A DNA stretch of 36,137 nucleotides from JAJDFU01 sp964641965. GTDB lineage: Bacteria > Bacteroidota > Bacteroidia > Chitinophagales > Saprospiraceae. Below, piece by piece: positions 1-8,116 of this stretch (position 1 is the stretch's first letter; each line of letters starts with the position of its first letter). Location: positions 1 through 36,137 of the forward strand of contig CAZXLD010000050.1 of assembly GCA_964641965.1 (NCBI GenBank), in the 5' to 3' direction. The notes beneath the pieces are model-generated. The model was not told the origin of the DNA and did not search any database. It was given only the letters and a program-made list of their open reading frames with translations. The position numbers and the translations under genes were made by a program.

Positions 1-37
1 TTAAAAGCTGTAAAATAGGTTTTTCCAAATACGAAAA

Positions 38-67
38 GAGCCCGGAGGCACTATACCTTCCGGGCTC
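38..67. terminator. Hairpin terminator after the sulfatase genes, possibly bidirectional
   Basis: Positions 38-46 (GAGCCCGGA) pair perfectly with 59-67 (TCCGGGCTC), and two more pairs can form inside, leaving an 8-nt loop. Read on the minus strand, the stem lies about 100 bases past the stop of the sulfatase gene ending at 166 and is followed by TTTTCGTA. Read on the plus strand it is followed by CTTCTTTT, so it could also end a gene entering from the left. Seen directly; termination itself is inferred. Confidence 0.75.
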
Positions 68-165
68 CTTCTTTTATGGAAACGCTCAAAGACGGATTGA
101 TCTCAGCAAGCGTCTATTTCTAATGCATCATTCTGAAATCCATCTTCGAAACTCCAGATCCCAAG

Positions 166-1755
166 TTACTTCCCTCCAACCTTGGTCATCTGCTCGATCT
201 GTTTCTGTACTTTGCTAAGGCTCCAATCGCCCGGTGTTTGGCTGGGCGGATAATCCTGAAAGGTAGACAGGAAGTTGAACGCATACACCTGCATCGCGCC
301 AAGGATGTAGGCCCGGTCAATATACCAGTCATAGTAGGTGTTGGATCCTTTCAGGGATTTTTCAAATGGGTCCCGACGCAGATTGAACAGGTAAGGACCT
401 CGCAATTCCACGAAGGGCTCCAACCAGATCTGAAGCTGGTCGGCTCGGTTTTCCATAAACATCGCCTTCCAATCCAGGTACCGTAGAGCTGCAATTTCAC
501 CTCCATCGGTTACATAGATGAATCCTTTCCTAGCGGACTCTTCTGATTCTCCGGTCAGATAATCGAGTTGGTTCACTCCATCAACGTAATTTTTGTACCG
601 CCTGCCGTTGATAGTCGTTCCGTTTTTAAGTTCATCGATGATATTATTATTTCCGGCGATGGCCGCAAAGGTTGGTAGCCAGTCTTCATGCGCAACAATC
701 CCGTTGAGGGTGCTTCCGGCGGGAAATTGGCCTGGCCATTTGATGAAGGCCGGTACGCGAAAGGCACCTTCCCAACTGCTGTTCTTTTCTCCATGAAACA
801 TGGTCGTTCCTGCATCCGGCCAGGTATTGAAGTGGGGACCGTTGTCCGTGGAATAATAGACAATAGTTTCATTTTCAATACCCAATTCTTCCAAAAGGTC
901 CAACAATTCACCCACATGCATGTCGTGCTCGATCATACCGGCAGTGTATTCGTCTGCATTGGCATATTTGTCCTTGGCCATCGCCATTTTTTCTTCGCTG
1001 ACGTGGGTGCGGAAATGCATACGAGTGCCGTTCCACCAGCAGAACCAGGGCTTGCCGGCTTCTTCCTGTTCGCGAATCCAGCGCTTGGCTTCTGCCAGCG
1101 TCTCATCATCGACCGTTTCCATGCGCTTTTTGGTCAGTGGTCCGGTATCCTCGATGCGCTGTTTGCCATCACCTTCAGCCCAGCTATGGATAACGCCGCG
1201 CGGCCCGAAGCGTTCGCGAAAGGTTTGCCCGTCGGCCAGGACCATATCCCCTGGATAATCTTCATTCTCGGGCTCTTCTTCTGCATTCAGGTGGTATAGA
1301 TTACCGAAAAACTCGTCGAACCCGTGCATGGTGGGCAGATGCTCGTCCCGATCGCCCTGGTGGTTCTTGCCGAATTGGCCAGTGGCATATCCTTGCCCTT
1401 TCATCACGGTTGCGATAGTGACATCGCTCATTTGCCAGCCTTCCGGTGCGGCGGGCATACCCACCTTGGTCATACCGGAGCGCACAGGTACGCTTCCACT
1501 CAAAAAAGCGGCGCGGCCAGCCGTACAAGACTGTTGTCCATAATAATCTGTAAAGGAGATACCTTCTTTGGCTATGCGGTCGATGTTGGGGGTCCGGTAG
1601 CCCATCATGCCATGGTTATTGTGGCTGATGTTCCAGTAGCCGATGTCATCTCCCCAGATCACGAGGATGTTGGGTTGGTCCTGTGCAGTCAAACTTCCTG
1701 CTAGCAGGGTAATTGCCACTAGGGTTAGGGCAGATTTGAGGTTGAAAAAACACAT
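166..1755 (-). CDS. Secreted sulfatase with CTAGR formylglycine motif
   Basis: 529 aa, predicted to hydrolyse sulfate esters in the periplasm or outside the cell. Residues 1-25 form a signal peptide ending LTAQ. The alkaline-phosphatase-fold metal site is visible as D36-D37 near the N-terminus, the formylglycine site as C77-T-A-G-R81, K130/H132 in an FGKNH motif, D304-N305 in STDNG, and K324 in GEK. The core is C-x-A-x-R rather than the textbook C-x-P-S-R; the cysteine must be converted to formylglycine by a maturase that is not in this window. The gene follows the other sulfatase after 95 bases on the same strand and is closed by the hairpin at 38-67, so the two are probably co-transcribed. 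The substrate cannot be read from the sequence. Start ATG 1755 is chosen because it gives a complete signal peptide. Confidence 0.93.
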   Translation of the reverse strand: MCFFNLKSALTLVAITLLAGSLTAQDQPNILVIWGDDIGYWNISHNNHGMMGYRTPNIDRIAKEGISFTDYYGQQSCTAGRAAFLSGSVPVRSGMTKVGMPAAPEGWQMSDVTIATVMKGQGYATGQFGKNHQGDRDEHLPTMHGFDEFFGNLYHLNAEEEPENEDYPGDMVLADGQTFRERFGPRGVIHSWAEGDGKQRIEDTGPLTKKRMETVDDETLAEAKRWIREQEEAGKPWFCWWNGTRMHFRTHVSEEKMAMAKDKYANADEYTAGMIEHDMHVGELLDLLEELGIENETIVYYSTDNGPHFNTWPDAGTTMFHGEKNSSWEGAFRVPAFIKWPGQFPAGSTLNGIVAHEDWLPTFAAIAGNNNIIDELKNGTTINGRRYKNYVDGVNQLDYLTGESEESARKGFIYVTDGGEIAALRYLDWKAMFMENRADQLQIWLEPFVELRGPYLFNLRRDPFEKSLKGSNTYYDWYIDRAYILGAMQVYAFNFLSTFQDYPPSQTPGDWSLSKVQKQIEQMTKVGGK

Positions 1756-1850
1756 ACGAAGTGGTGGATTTGGGAATTACAAAATAGGTTTGTGTGGGTG
1801 ATTGTTTCTCATCATGGATTTTAATCCCGAAAAGAACAGCACTAGCACGA

Positions 1851-4283
1851 TTATTGTACTTTCATTAAGCGTTTCGCTTCCGCTTCCAGGTTGACATATG
1901 GAGTACCTTCAACAGTGACCCCTACCCCTTGGATGACGCCGCCTGTAAAAGTGCCCGGAGATTGATAAAGCTGGCTGACATTGTCTCCACTGTCGTAGCC
2001 CACGCACAGACCATCTCCTGAAAGGGTGAATTTAGCCGGCTGTGTTCGCATTGGGCCTTCAGCTACTACTTCTTCGTCGATGTAAAGTTTCATCTTGCCT
2101 AAGGACTCATTGTAGGCCCCTGCTTCTTCCCGGATGAATTCCATACCTAATGTATAGCTTCCCGGTTGCAGCGTTTTGTCGGATATGTACACTTGCTCTG
2201 GACGGATGCCCAGGAAATTATAGACATAATGAAGTTTGCGATCCTTGATGAACAGGGCATGACCACCAAATCGGGAACCATGGGCAAAAATCACGCCCTG
2301 TGCATTGGGAGATTGAATGTCTACATTGGCCAAGATTTTATAGTTTCTGCCTCGGATATTAACAGCCACCCCTTCCGGTACAGGAGCTGTATTCGGGAAA
2401 TATACATATCGATCCCGAGGGGGTTCTTGGGTGGGACGTTCTACCGTCAATAATTCAGCAGGAGACCGATCATCCAGCGGTAGCACTTTGTTTTTTTCCG
2501 CTTCCACAAACCAGGCATCAATCAATTCCTGCAGTTTTTCCGGATTCTCCTCCGCCAGGTTATTGGATTCCGATCGGTCTTCGGCCACGTGGTAGAGTTC
2601 CCAGGTATCCTGGTCGAAATTTCCTTTCCCGGATATGGGGGCATGTACTGCCGCTGCCTTCCATCCCTCCTTCCAAATGCCTCTAGTGCCAAGCATGCAG
2701 TAATATTGAATTTCTTTTTGAGTCGGTGCATTGGGCTCCGTATCAAAGGTGTAGGCCATAGATACTCCGGATAACGGCTGCTGCTTTACCCCTTGATAGA
2801 CATCGGGCATTTCAAGTCCGCACAACTCCAGCAGAGTCGGTACGATATCCACGGAGTGATGGTATTGATGGCGAATTTCTCCTTTGGCTTTAATCCCTTT
2901 GGGCCAATGGATCACGAGCGGGTCATTGGTGCCTCCTGCGTACTGGGAATAGCGCTTGAACATCTTGAATGGAGCGGAGAAAGCAGCGGCCCAGCCGGTT
3001 GGGAAGTGGTTGTAGGTATCCGGTCCGCCTAGCACATCCAGGTATTTCAGGTTTTCTTCCAGTTCGTCGGGATAGCCATTAAAGAACTTATTCTCATTGA
3101 CAGATCCATTTGGGCTTCCTTCCCCGGAAGCGCCATTGTCGGCAGCATACAATACGATTGTATTCTCAAGCTGGTCGGTTTGTTCCAAATAATCGATTAT
3201 ACGGCCAATCTGAACATCCGTATATTCCGAAAACCCAGCATATACCTCAGCCATTCTGGAAAAAAGTCGCTTCTCTTGCTCGTTCAGTTCATCCCAAGGC
3301 CTTACATAATCTCCTGGATTAGCCGCATCTACCGGCATCGGGTTGAATGGAGTCATTTTGGTGTCTTCCGGGATGATTCCCTTTTCCTTCATTCGGGCAA
3401 CTACCCATTCTCTGTAAGCGTCATAGCCATCATCAAACTCCCCTTTGTATTTATCAGCGTAATCCTTGGGCGAATGATGAGGAGCATGATTCGCACCCGG
3501 GCAGAACCACATGTACCAGGGCTTGGAAGGGTTGGTCGCATTCTGGTTGCGCAACATCTCGATGGCCTTGTCGGCCAGGTCTTTGGATAAATGATAGCCC
3601 TCTTCCGGCGAATAGGGCGCTTCGATGAAACGATTATCTTCGATCAGGTCCGGAAACCAATTATTGGTTTCACCCCCAAGGAATCCATAAAAACGGTCAA
3701 AACCAATTGACGTCGGCCACTCGGACCGACTTCCTCCTGGGGCCACATCTTGTTCGGGTACATTGTGATTTTTACCAAGCCAGAAGGTGCTCCATCCATT
3801 GTTGCGAAGAATTTTAGCAAACGGGGCGCAATCGGCCGGAACACGACCATTCGACCCAGGGTATCCATCCGCCGTTTCGGTTATGGAAGCCATTCCATTG
3901 AGATGGTGATTGCGTCCAGTAAGGATAGTGGAGCGTGTAGGTGAGCAAAGGGCTGTGGTATGCCATTGGGTATAGATCAAGCCATTGGCGGCCAGACGGT
4001 CGAGCGTTGGCATATTAATCCTTCCACCGTAAGGAGACCAGGCTCCTAAGCCGGTATCGTCATACAGAATGAAAAGGATATTAGGTGCTCCTTCGGGGGC
4101 ACTTTTCGGAATAAAGGCGGACCAATCGGATTCAGAATCTCGGATATCCAGGCTAATTTTTCCTTTAAAGGCAGCATCAGTAGCTTCGGAAGTGGTTTCA
4201 GGATTGGTACAGGCACCGAGGCCAATAACCAAGAATACGGACATAGTCAAACGAGCCGGCCAGCTCAGGTAAATGGATTTCAT
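1851..4283 (-). CDS. Arylsulfatase lipoprotein of the long AtsA-like class
   Basis: 810 aa from the ATG at 4283; a TTG nine codons further upstream is open but adds charged residues before the signal peptide. The signal ends in a lipobox LGAC (Cys25), so the enzyme should be membrane-anchored. Visible motifs: YDDTG metal site around residue 75, canonical formylglycine motif C113-S-P-T-R, and AADNG further on. The last about 180 residues form the beta-rich extension (RFGGHALFIKD, YNFLGI) characteristic of the roughly 780-aa arylsulfatase class, so the protein is full length. It differs from the downstream 529-aa enzyme in size, anchoring and maturation motif, so the two are not recent duplicates. 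First gene of the probable two-gene sulfatase operon. Substrate unknown. Confidence 0.94.
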   Translation of the reverse strand: MKSIYLSWPARLTMSVFLVIGLGACTNPETTSEATDAAFKGKISLDIRDSESDWSAFIPKSAPEGAPNILFILYDDTGLGAWSPYGGRINMPTLDRLAANGLIYTQWHTTALCSPTRSTILTGRNHHLNGMASITETADGYPGSNGRVPADCAPFAKILRNNGWSTFWLGKNHNVPEQDVAPGGSRSEWPTSIGFDRFYGFLGGETNNWFPDLIEDNRFIEAPYSPEEGYHLSKDLADKAIEMLRNQNATNPSKPWYMWFCPGANHAPHHSPKDYADKYKGEFDDGYDAYREWVVARMKEKGIIPEDTKMTPFNPMPVDAANPGDYVRPWDELNEQEKRLFSRMAEVYAGFSEYTDVQIGRIIDYLEQTDQLENTIVLYAADNGASGEGSPNGSVNENKFFNGYPDELEENLKYLDVLGGPDTYNHFPTGWAAAFSAPFKMFKRYSQYAGGTNDPLVIHWPKGIKAKGEIRHQYHHSVDIVPTLLELCGLEMPDVYQGVKQQPLSGVSMAYTFDTEPNAPTQKEIQYYCMLGTRGIWKEGWKAAAVHAPISGKGNFDQDTWELYHVAEDRSESNNLAEENPEKLQELIDAWFVEAEKNKVLPLDDRSPAELLTVERPTQEPPRDRYVYFPNTAPVPEGVAVNIRGRNYKILANVDIQSPNAQGVIFAHGSRFGGHALFIKDRKLHYVYNFLGIRPEQVYISDKTLQPGSYTLGMEFIREEAGAYNESLGKMKLYIDEEVVAEGPMRTQPAKFTLSGDGLCVGYDSGDNVSQLYQSPGTFTGGVIQGVGVTVEGTPYVNLEAEAKRLMKVQ

Positions 4284-4743
4284 TTGGTGTTTTTTAATGA
4301 TAGTAATCAAGGACTCAAAAAAACTTTTGTTAACATTTCCTTAAAAGCGAATATATATAAATATTTTTGTGAACCACATAAAATAAGGGCGATACCTAAT
4401 CCATAGGCGATCAATCTATTAGCTTTCCTTAACTAGCCACTTGCCCGATTATTCTAAAGGGCAATTGCACGGCATTTTCGGATTATACTCAACTGGCTAA
4501 AGGTAAATTGAGTGAATTATTACGGTTAAGAGTATGGCCCCTAATTGCAAATCTGAAAGTATTTTATGCCAGGATATTATTCATAAGGGTACGATTATAA
4601 AGGGCTTTAATCACCAGATGCTATGTGCTCAATAGGGTTCACCAGGTGGGTAAAACGACACTTTGAAAGCCCGGCACGGCAACCGAATGGAAACCGACCG
4701 GACAAAAGCCGTCAGGCTTACTGATTGCAACATCTTGAGAAGC
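4284..4743. other. AT-rich intergenic region upstream of the sulfatases
   Basis: About 460 bases without a convincing gene. It should hold the promoter of the sulfatase pair, near the AT-rich stretch 4340-4385, but I find no exact Bacteroidota -33 TTTG / -7 TAnnTTTG pair. A short inverted repeat, TTGCCC at 4441-4446 and GGGCAA at 4459-4464, could be an operator. At 4706-4719 AAGCC/GGCTT makes a small stem followed on the minus strand by TTTTG, a weak candidate terminator for the gene ending at 4744. Confidence 0.5.
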
Positions 4744-5280
4744 CTAGATATTGATCTTCTCCATCAACTTGGCAGCCGATTTGTCTACCTCGCCAATGGC
4801 ATTGTCCGTCAATTTACTAACGAATCCTTCCTTACCACCCAGACTAGCCAAATCAAAACCAGGAATACTTCCGCCGACTTTGTCCAACATATCTAATGCC
4901 CCCGTTTTGGCCAGGTTGTCGCTAATCAAGCCTTCAAAGTTTTTCCGCATATTCCCCCCCTTAACTTCCATTAAGGTGGATAGTGGGTTCCCAGAGGTAG
5001 CAATTTTGGTCAACTGCAAGGGGCTTAAGTCCTTGGTGGTCCATTCGAGGGCCTTTTTGGCTCCTTTTAAAGAACCTTTCATGGCTTTATTTATAGCGCC
5101 GGAAAGGGCAGATTCGCCAAGTACATCACCCATGCCAGGAATAGAAATACTGGATTTAGCAGTTGATTTCACTGCCTTGCCTAGCATTTTATCCACCATT
5201 TTGGAGGATTGAGCTTGCCCTGCAAAAGGTAGGGCAGCTAAAAGGGCTGCCGCAAAGAAAATGGAGAAAATGGATTTCAT
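4744..5280 (-). CDS. Secreted helical protein of unknown function
   Basis: 178 aa. A clear signal peptide covers residues 1-24 (ending GQAQ). The mature part is lysine-, serine- and glycine-rich with amphipathic helices and no cysteine; it contains repeated small motifs such as KMLGKAVKS, GDVLGESALS and LTDNAIGEVDKS. I do not recognise the family with confidence; there is a faint resemblance in composition to DUF4197-type periplasmic proteins, which I would not assign without a profile search. It follows the DUF4136 gene after 73 bases on the same strand. Start ATG 5280 gives the signal peptide directly. Confidence 0.75.
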   Translation of the reverse strand: MKSIFSIFFAAALLAALPFAGQAQSSKMVDKMLGKAVKSTAKSSISIPGMGDVLGESALSGAINKAMKGSLKGAKKALEWTTKDLSPLQLTKIATSGNPLSTLMEVKGGNMRKNFEGLISDNLAKTGALDMLDKVGGSIPGFDLASLGGKEGFVSKLTDNAIGEVDKSAAKLMEKINI

Positions 5281-5353
5281 GAGGTATTGATTTTAAATAG
5301 GTATAAAAACTAATCTTTAAAGTAGTGGGCTTTACTTCTTAAAGCGCTTTTAT

Positions 5354-5926
5354 TTATTTCAAGGGCTTGACCGGATACTTCTTCATCATCTTTTTCACTT
5401 TCTTGGGAATGGTCTTTTCCCGTTTTTCCGATTTCATTTCAACCGTCGAAACCATGACTCCCTGCCATACCAGATTCTTGGAGGAATTGTCATACATATC
5501 TACTACCAAAGTACCTTCTGTGTAATCATCTTCTGAATAAGTGGTCATAGAAGAACCCATTCCTGCACCCCAACCCCAGCGAGCTGGTCGATAACCATAT
5601 CCACCGGTGTAGGTGGTGTAAGCGGTGGTACTGGTCTTGTTTTCAATGACGATGAAGCCTGTAATACCTAAATCCGCATTCCCCTCGGCACCTTCAGTCA
5701 TGCCCCGGGCGGTCAATTCGGCAGTAAAGGCATCCCGGATGCGTCTTTTATCAAAATCATTGAGCAATTTTTCAGACTCTTTTTCCCAGCCCATAAAATA
5801 GTAGGTCTTGTACTGGCTAAAGTCGACCGATTTGTCGTAATCGGCTGTAACTTTTTGAGCATGCAATACCCCTGCAGTCAAAACCAATCCTACCAGAAAA
5901 AAAGAAGCTTTACTAAGTATATTCAT
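5354..5926 (-). CDS. DUF4136 domain protein, secreted
   Basis: 190 aa. Signal peptide residues 1-24 (LHAQ). The mature protein has the DUF4136 pattern: a start of the type V-x-x-D-Y-x-x-x-x-D-F-x-x-Y-K-T-Y-x-F, a middle R-I-R-D-A-F-T-A-E-L region, a glycine/tyrosine/tryptophan-rich loop (about residues 107-125) and a G-T-L-V-V-D-M-Y-D strand followed by L-V-W-Q-G. Members are periplasmic or lipid-anchored envelope proteins with no established biochemical role. The C-terminus is very basic (KKVKKMMKKYP). Lies between the unknown secreted protein and the DUF3604 remnant; probably part of a set of envelope genes on this strand. Confidence 0.88.
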   Translation of the reverse strand: MNILSKASFFLVGLVLTAGVLHAQKVTADYDKSVDFSQYKTYYFMGWEKESEKLLNDFDKRRIRDAFTAELTARGMTEGAEGNADLGITGFIVIENKTSTTAYTTYTGGYGYRPARWGWGAGMGSSMTTYSEDDYTEGTLVVDMYDNSSKNLVWQGVMVSTVEMKSEKREKTIPKKVKKMMKKYPVKPLK

Positions 5927-6052
5927 TGTTTGAAGATTTTATTAAATAAGCACCAAACTAAGATTTGTTTTGCTTTTTCGGGCTAGTGAATAAAAATGTA
6001 ATGCTTATCCTATACATTTTCGATCAACTACCATTCGAAAAGCCATGGAGTC

Positions 6053-6255
6053 TTATCTCGGCGTATACCAGATCGGACTCGTATATGCTCTTTCCTGGGT
6101 TGTCATAGGCACATTTGGATCTGCTTTAAGATTGAAATATTTGGTGTCGTAGGCCGTCCAACGAGGAGTTGGGATCTCGATCACACGAGCATAATAAAAG
6201 GTCCGTTGAGCGGGGTCAAAATCCGGATCTTCCCACACGGCGACCAATAACGACC
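6053..6255 (-). pseudogene. C-terminal remnant of a DUF3604 protein
   Basis: Only the last about 65 codons of a DUF3604 gene remain. The frame reads VAVWEDPDFDP, then FYYARVIEIPTPRW and ends QERAYTSPIWYTPR followed by a stop at 6053; this is the highly conserved C-terminal signature of DUF3604 proteins, which are normally around 600 aa. Nothing of the preceding part is present. Immediately upstream, in a different frame, lies the beginning of a membrane transporter gene, so the remnant cannot be translated from its own start. The left boundary of recognisable homology is near 6255. Confidence 0.82.
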
Positions 6256-6572
6256 AGCCATAGTTGCAGACTAAGTCCGTAAGCGTAATTCTCCACTGCC
6301 TTATACGCTTTGTAAGGAGTAAGCGGTGCATCGGGAGCCGCCGACAGGAGCAACAAGGTAACGGAAACCCCAAATGGCAGCTCCAATAGCTCTACTAAAG
6401 TGATAGCTATGAGCGGTACCAAGATTAGCACCGAGAACAGGGACCGAAGCAAAAGTCCTAACCGATGCCAAAAGTAGGTAAAATGACGGGGTGCTGTATT
6501 GAACCCGATTGCGAATTTTAATAGAAAAATAGCTACCACAATCGATTTGGAAAATAGGTGCTGAACATCCAT
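6216..6572 (-). pseudogene. Truncated sodium/bile-acid-symporter-like membrane protein
   Basis: Encodes 118 aa starting at ATG 6572, 17 bases after the barrel gene upstream. Residues 1-95 resemble the N-terminal three transmembrane segments of bile acid:Na+ symporter-like (SBF-like) proteins: a first helix, an RHFTYFWHRLGLLLRSL loop, a second helix ending LVPLIAITLVELLELP, then SVTLLLLSAAPDAPL-type sequence. Family members are about 300 aa. After roughly residue 103 (near 6262) the homology ends and a short unrelated tail leads to a stop, while the DUF3604 tail begins in another frame. A deletion is the simplest explanation. A short membrane peptide could still be made, but it is unlikely to transport anything. 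Confidence 0.72.
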
Positions 6573-6589
6573 TCCTTCAATTTATCTAG

Positions 6590-7381
6590 CTATCCTTTCG
6601 GGAATAAAAAGACCAACACAGTCCGTACACCCCAGTTCGCCCCACCTCCATCCGGAGCTACCAAATTGAAGCGGGGCCCTGCTACCAATTGAATCTTTTG
6701 TTTTCCTAAACTTGTCACAGCAGTTACTGTAGGGTTAAACCACAACAAGGTATTGTTGGTGGTCCAATTTTGGGTTAATTCAAAGTTTCCACCTACTCCT
6801 GCCCCACTCGGCCAGTTGTATACCAAAAAGGGTTGCAGGAACAATTGGCTCAGGTTGGGTTGATCTCCTACCGTCCAAATTTGATTGGCGAGGGCGCCGA
6901 AAGTCCATCCCTTTATTTGCTTTAGTGCCACGGCAGTAGGTCCCAGCCCAAATTTTTGGGTTCGAAAAGCGTCATCAGTACCAATTGGCAACAGGAATAC
7001 CGGGCCTGCCCCCCAGGTAAAACCGTTTTTGGAATTGGAGGGACTGAAAAAGGCACTTAGTACAGCATCTCCTAATCCGGCTTGCCGTTCTCCTGGTCCA
7101 GTGATACTATATTGAGAAATGACAGGTACAATTATTCTGTTGATCAAATTTACTTTCGAACTTATCGCAATTGGCACCACCGGTTGCAGATTCATGGTAT
7201 TCCGGCTACCTTCCCACTCGCCAATGCCAAAATCGGCATTGTTTTGTAGAGGGACACTAATCAAAGAGGCGACAGGATTAGCAAGTTCCTTCGCCAATTC
7301 TCCCACATCACTCTGGGCCAACACTGTAGCTTGAAATGCAAAAAGCCACAGAACAAAAAAACCGGTTCCCCGATACATCAT
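6590..7381 (-). CDS. Outer-membrane beta-barrel protein, Phenol_MetA_deg/transporter type
   Basis: 263 aa, full length for the family. Signal peptide residues 1-22 (TVLAQ), then the marker pattern NPVASLISVPLQNN followed by alternating strands, GPGERQAGLGDAVLSAFFSP, and a C-terminal strand GVRTVLVFLFPKG. Such proteins are annotated as MetA-pathway or neuromedin-U-like barrels; the role is presumed to be outer-membrane passage of hydrophobic or small molecules, unproven. Two ATGs are adjacent (7381 and 7378). It precedes the symporter/DUF3604 scar by 17 bases. In my recollection such barrels, DUF3604 genes and sulfatases recur as neighbours in marine bacteria; that association is recalled, not tested here. 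Confidence 0.85.
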   Translation of the reverse strand: MMYRGTGFFVLWLFAFQATVLAQSDVGELAKELANPVASLISVPLQNNADFGIGEWEGSRNTMNLQPVVPIAISSKVNLINRIIVPVISQYSITGPGERQAGLGDAVLSAFFSPSNSKNGFTWGAGPVFLLPIGTDDAFRTQKFGLGPTAVALKQIKGWTFGALANQIWTVGDQPNLSQLFLQPFLVYNWPSGAGVGGNFELTQNWTTNNTLLWFNPTVTAVTSLGKQKIQLVAGPRFNLVAPDGGGANWGVRTVLVFLFPKG

Positions 7382-7423
7382 TTACCTAATTTAAAAAGGG
7401 AGAAAAGCACTTGGCCTTTCGTA

Positions 7424-8086
7424 TTACATCTTCCCGGCCTCTGCTTTTTTCACCATATCTTCATTGGCGAAGATGGCCATTTCAACACGTCGGTTTTTTG
7501 CTCGGTTTTCCTCATCATTCGGGTACTTTGGTTGTTCTTCTCCATACCATTTTTCAGTAAGGCGTGATTTGTCAATGCCTTGTTCGACCAGGAAGGCAGA
7601 AACGGCTTTAGCTCTTTTCTCGGATAGCTGCATGTTGTAATCGGCAGAACCTGAATCATCAGTATGGCCTTCGATCAAAAGGTTGGTATCGGTATATTTT
7701 TTAAATACAGCAGCTGCAGCGATCAAATCTTCTTTATATGCGTCACTTATTTCAGCGGAGTTAATTTGAAAGGCCAGGCTGGCATCGAAGGTCATGTTGA
7801 TACCTTCTTCTACCCGTTGCACCTCCGCAGTGGGCACTGCTTGCTCCAGCTCTTGGGCCTGTTTGTCCATGGCTTTCCCGATCTGATTGCCGGCTACGCC
7901 ACCTACGGCAGCGCCTACCAGCGCCCCGATGATGGAGCCTTTTCCCCCACCGGCAGCTGCTCCGATGGCTGCACCGGCAGCAGCCCCTGCACCGGCACCG
8001 TAAGCCGTACCTTTTTGCTGTTTGTTCCAGGAGGCGCAGCCGAGCATCAACAAGGCTAAAAAGCTAACTGTAGCTATCCTTTTCAT
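7424..8086 (-). CDS. OmpA-family lipoprotein with glycine zipper
   Basis: 220 aa. Lipobox LMLGC with Cys17. Residues about 28-75 are a long Gly/Ala zipper (AGAGAAAGAAIGAA and a second GALVGAAVGGVAG stretch) that may insert in or lie on a membrane. Residues about 95-210 are an OmpA-like peptidoglycan-binding domain with the hallmark GHTDDSGS, LSEKRAKAV and NRRVEM motifs. It resembles YiaD-type proteins that tie the outer membrane to the cell wall. Forty-two bases separate it from the downstream barrel gene on the same strand. Confidence 0.93.
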   Translation of the reverse strand: MKRIATVSFLALLMLGCASWNKQQKGTAYGAGAGAAAGAAIGAAAGGGKGSIIGALVGAAVGGVAGNQIGKAMDKQAQELEQAVPTAEVQRVEEGINMTFDASLAFQINSAEISDAYKEDLIAAAAVFKKYTDTNLLIEGHTDDSGSADYNMQLSEKRAKAVSAFLVEQGIDKSRLTEKWYGEEQPKYPNDEENRAKNRRVEMAIFANEDMVKKAEAGKM

Positions 8087-8116
8087 ATTCGTCTTTTTTT
8101 GGTGTAGAAGTGAATC

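Noticed and set aside
688..1299. 203-codon plus-strand frame opposite the first sulfatase.
   Set aside because: It lies entirely within a well-supported sulfatase gene on the other strand and its translation has no domain.
4281..4310. TTG start nine codons upstream for the long sulfatase.
   Set aside because: The ATG at 4283 directly begins a typical lipoprotein signal peptide.
4616..4700. Possible tRNA-like segment (GGGTTCACCAGG...) in the sulfatase upstream region.
   Set aside because: No cloverleaf can be formed; only a chance GGTTCA match.
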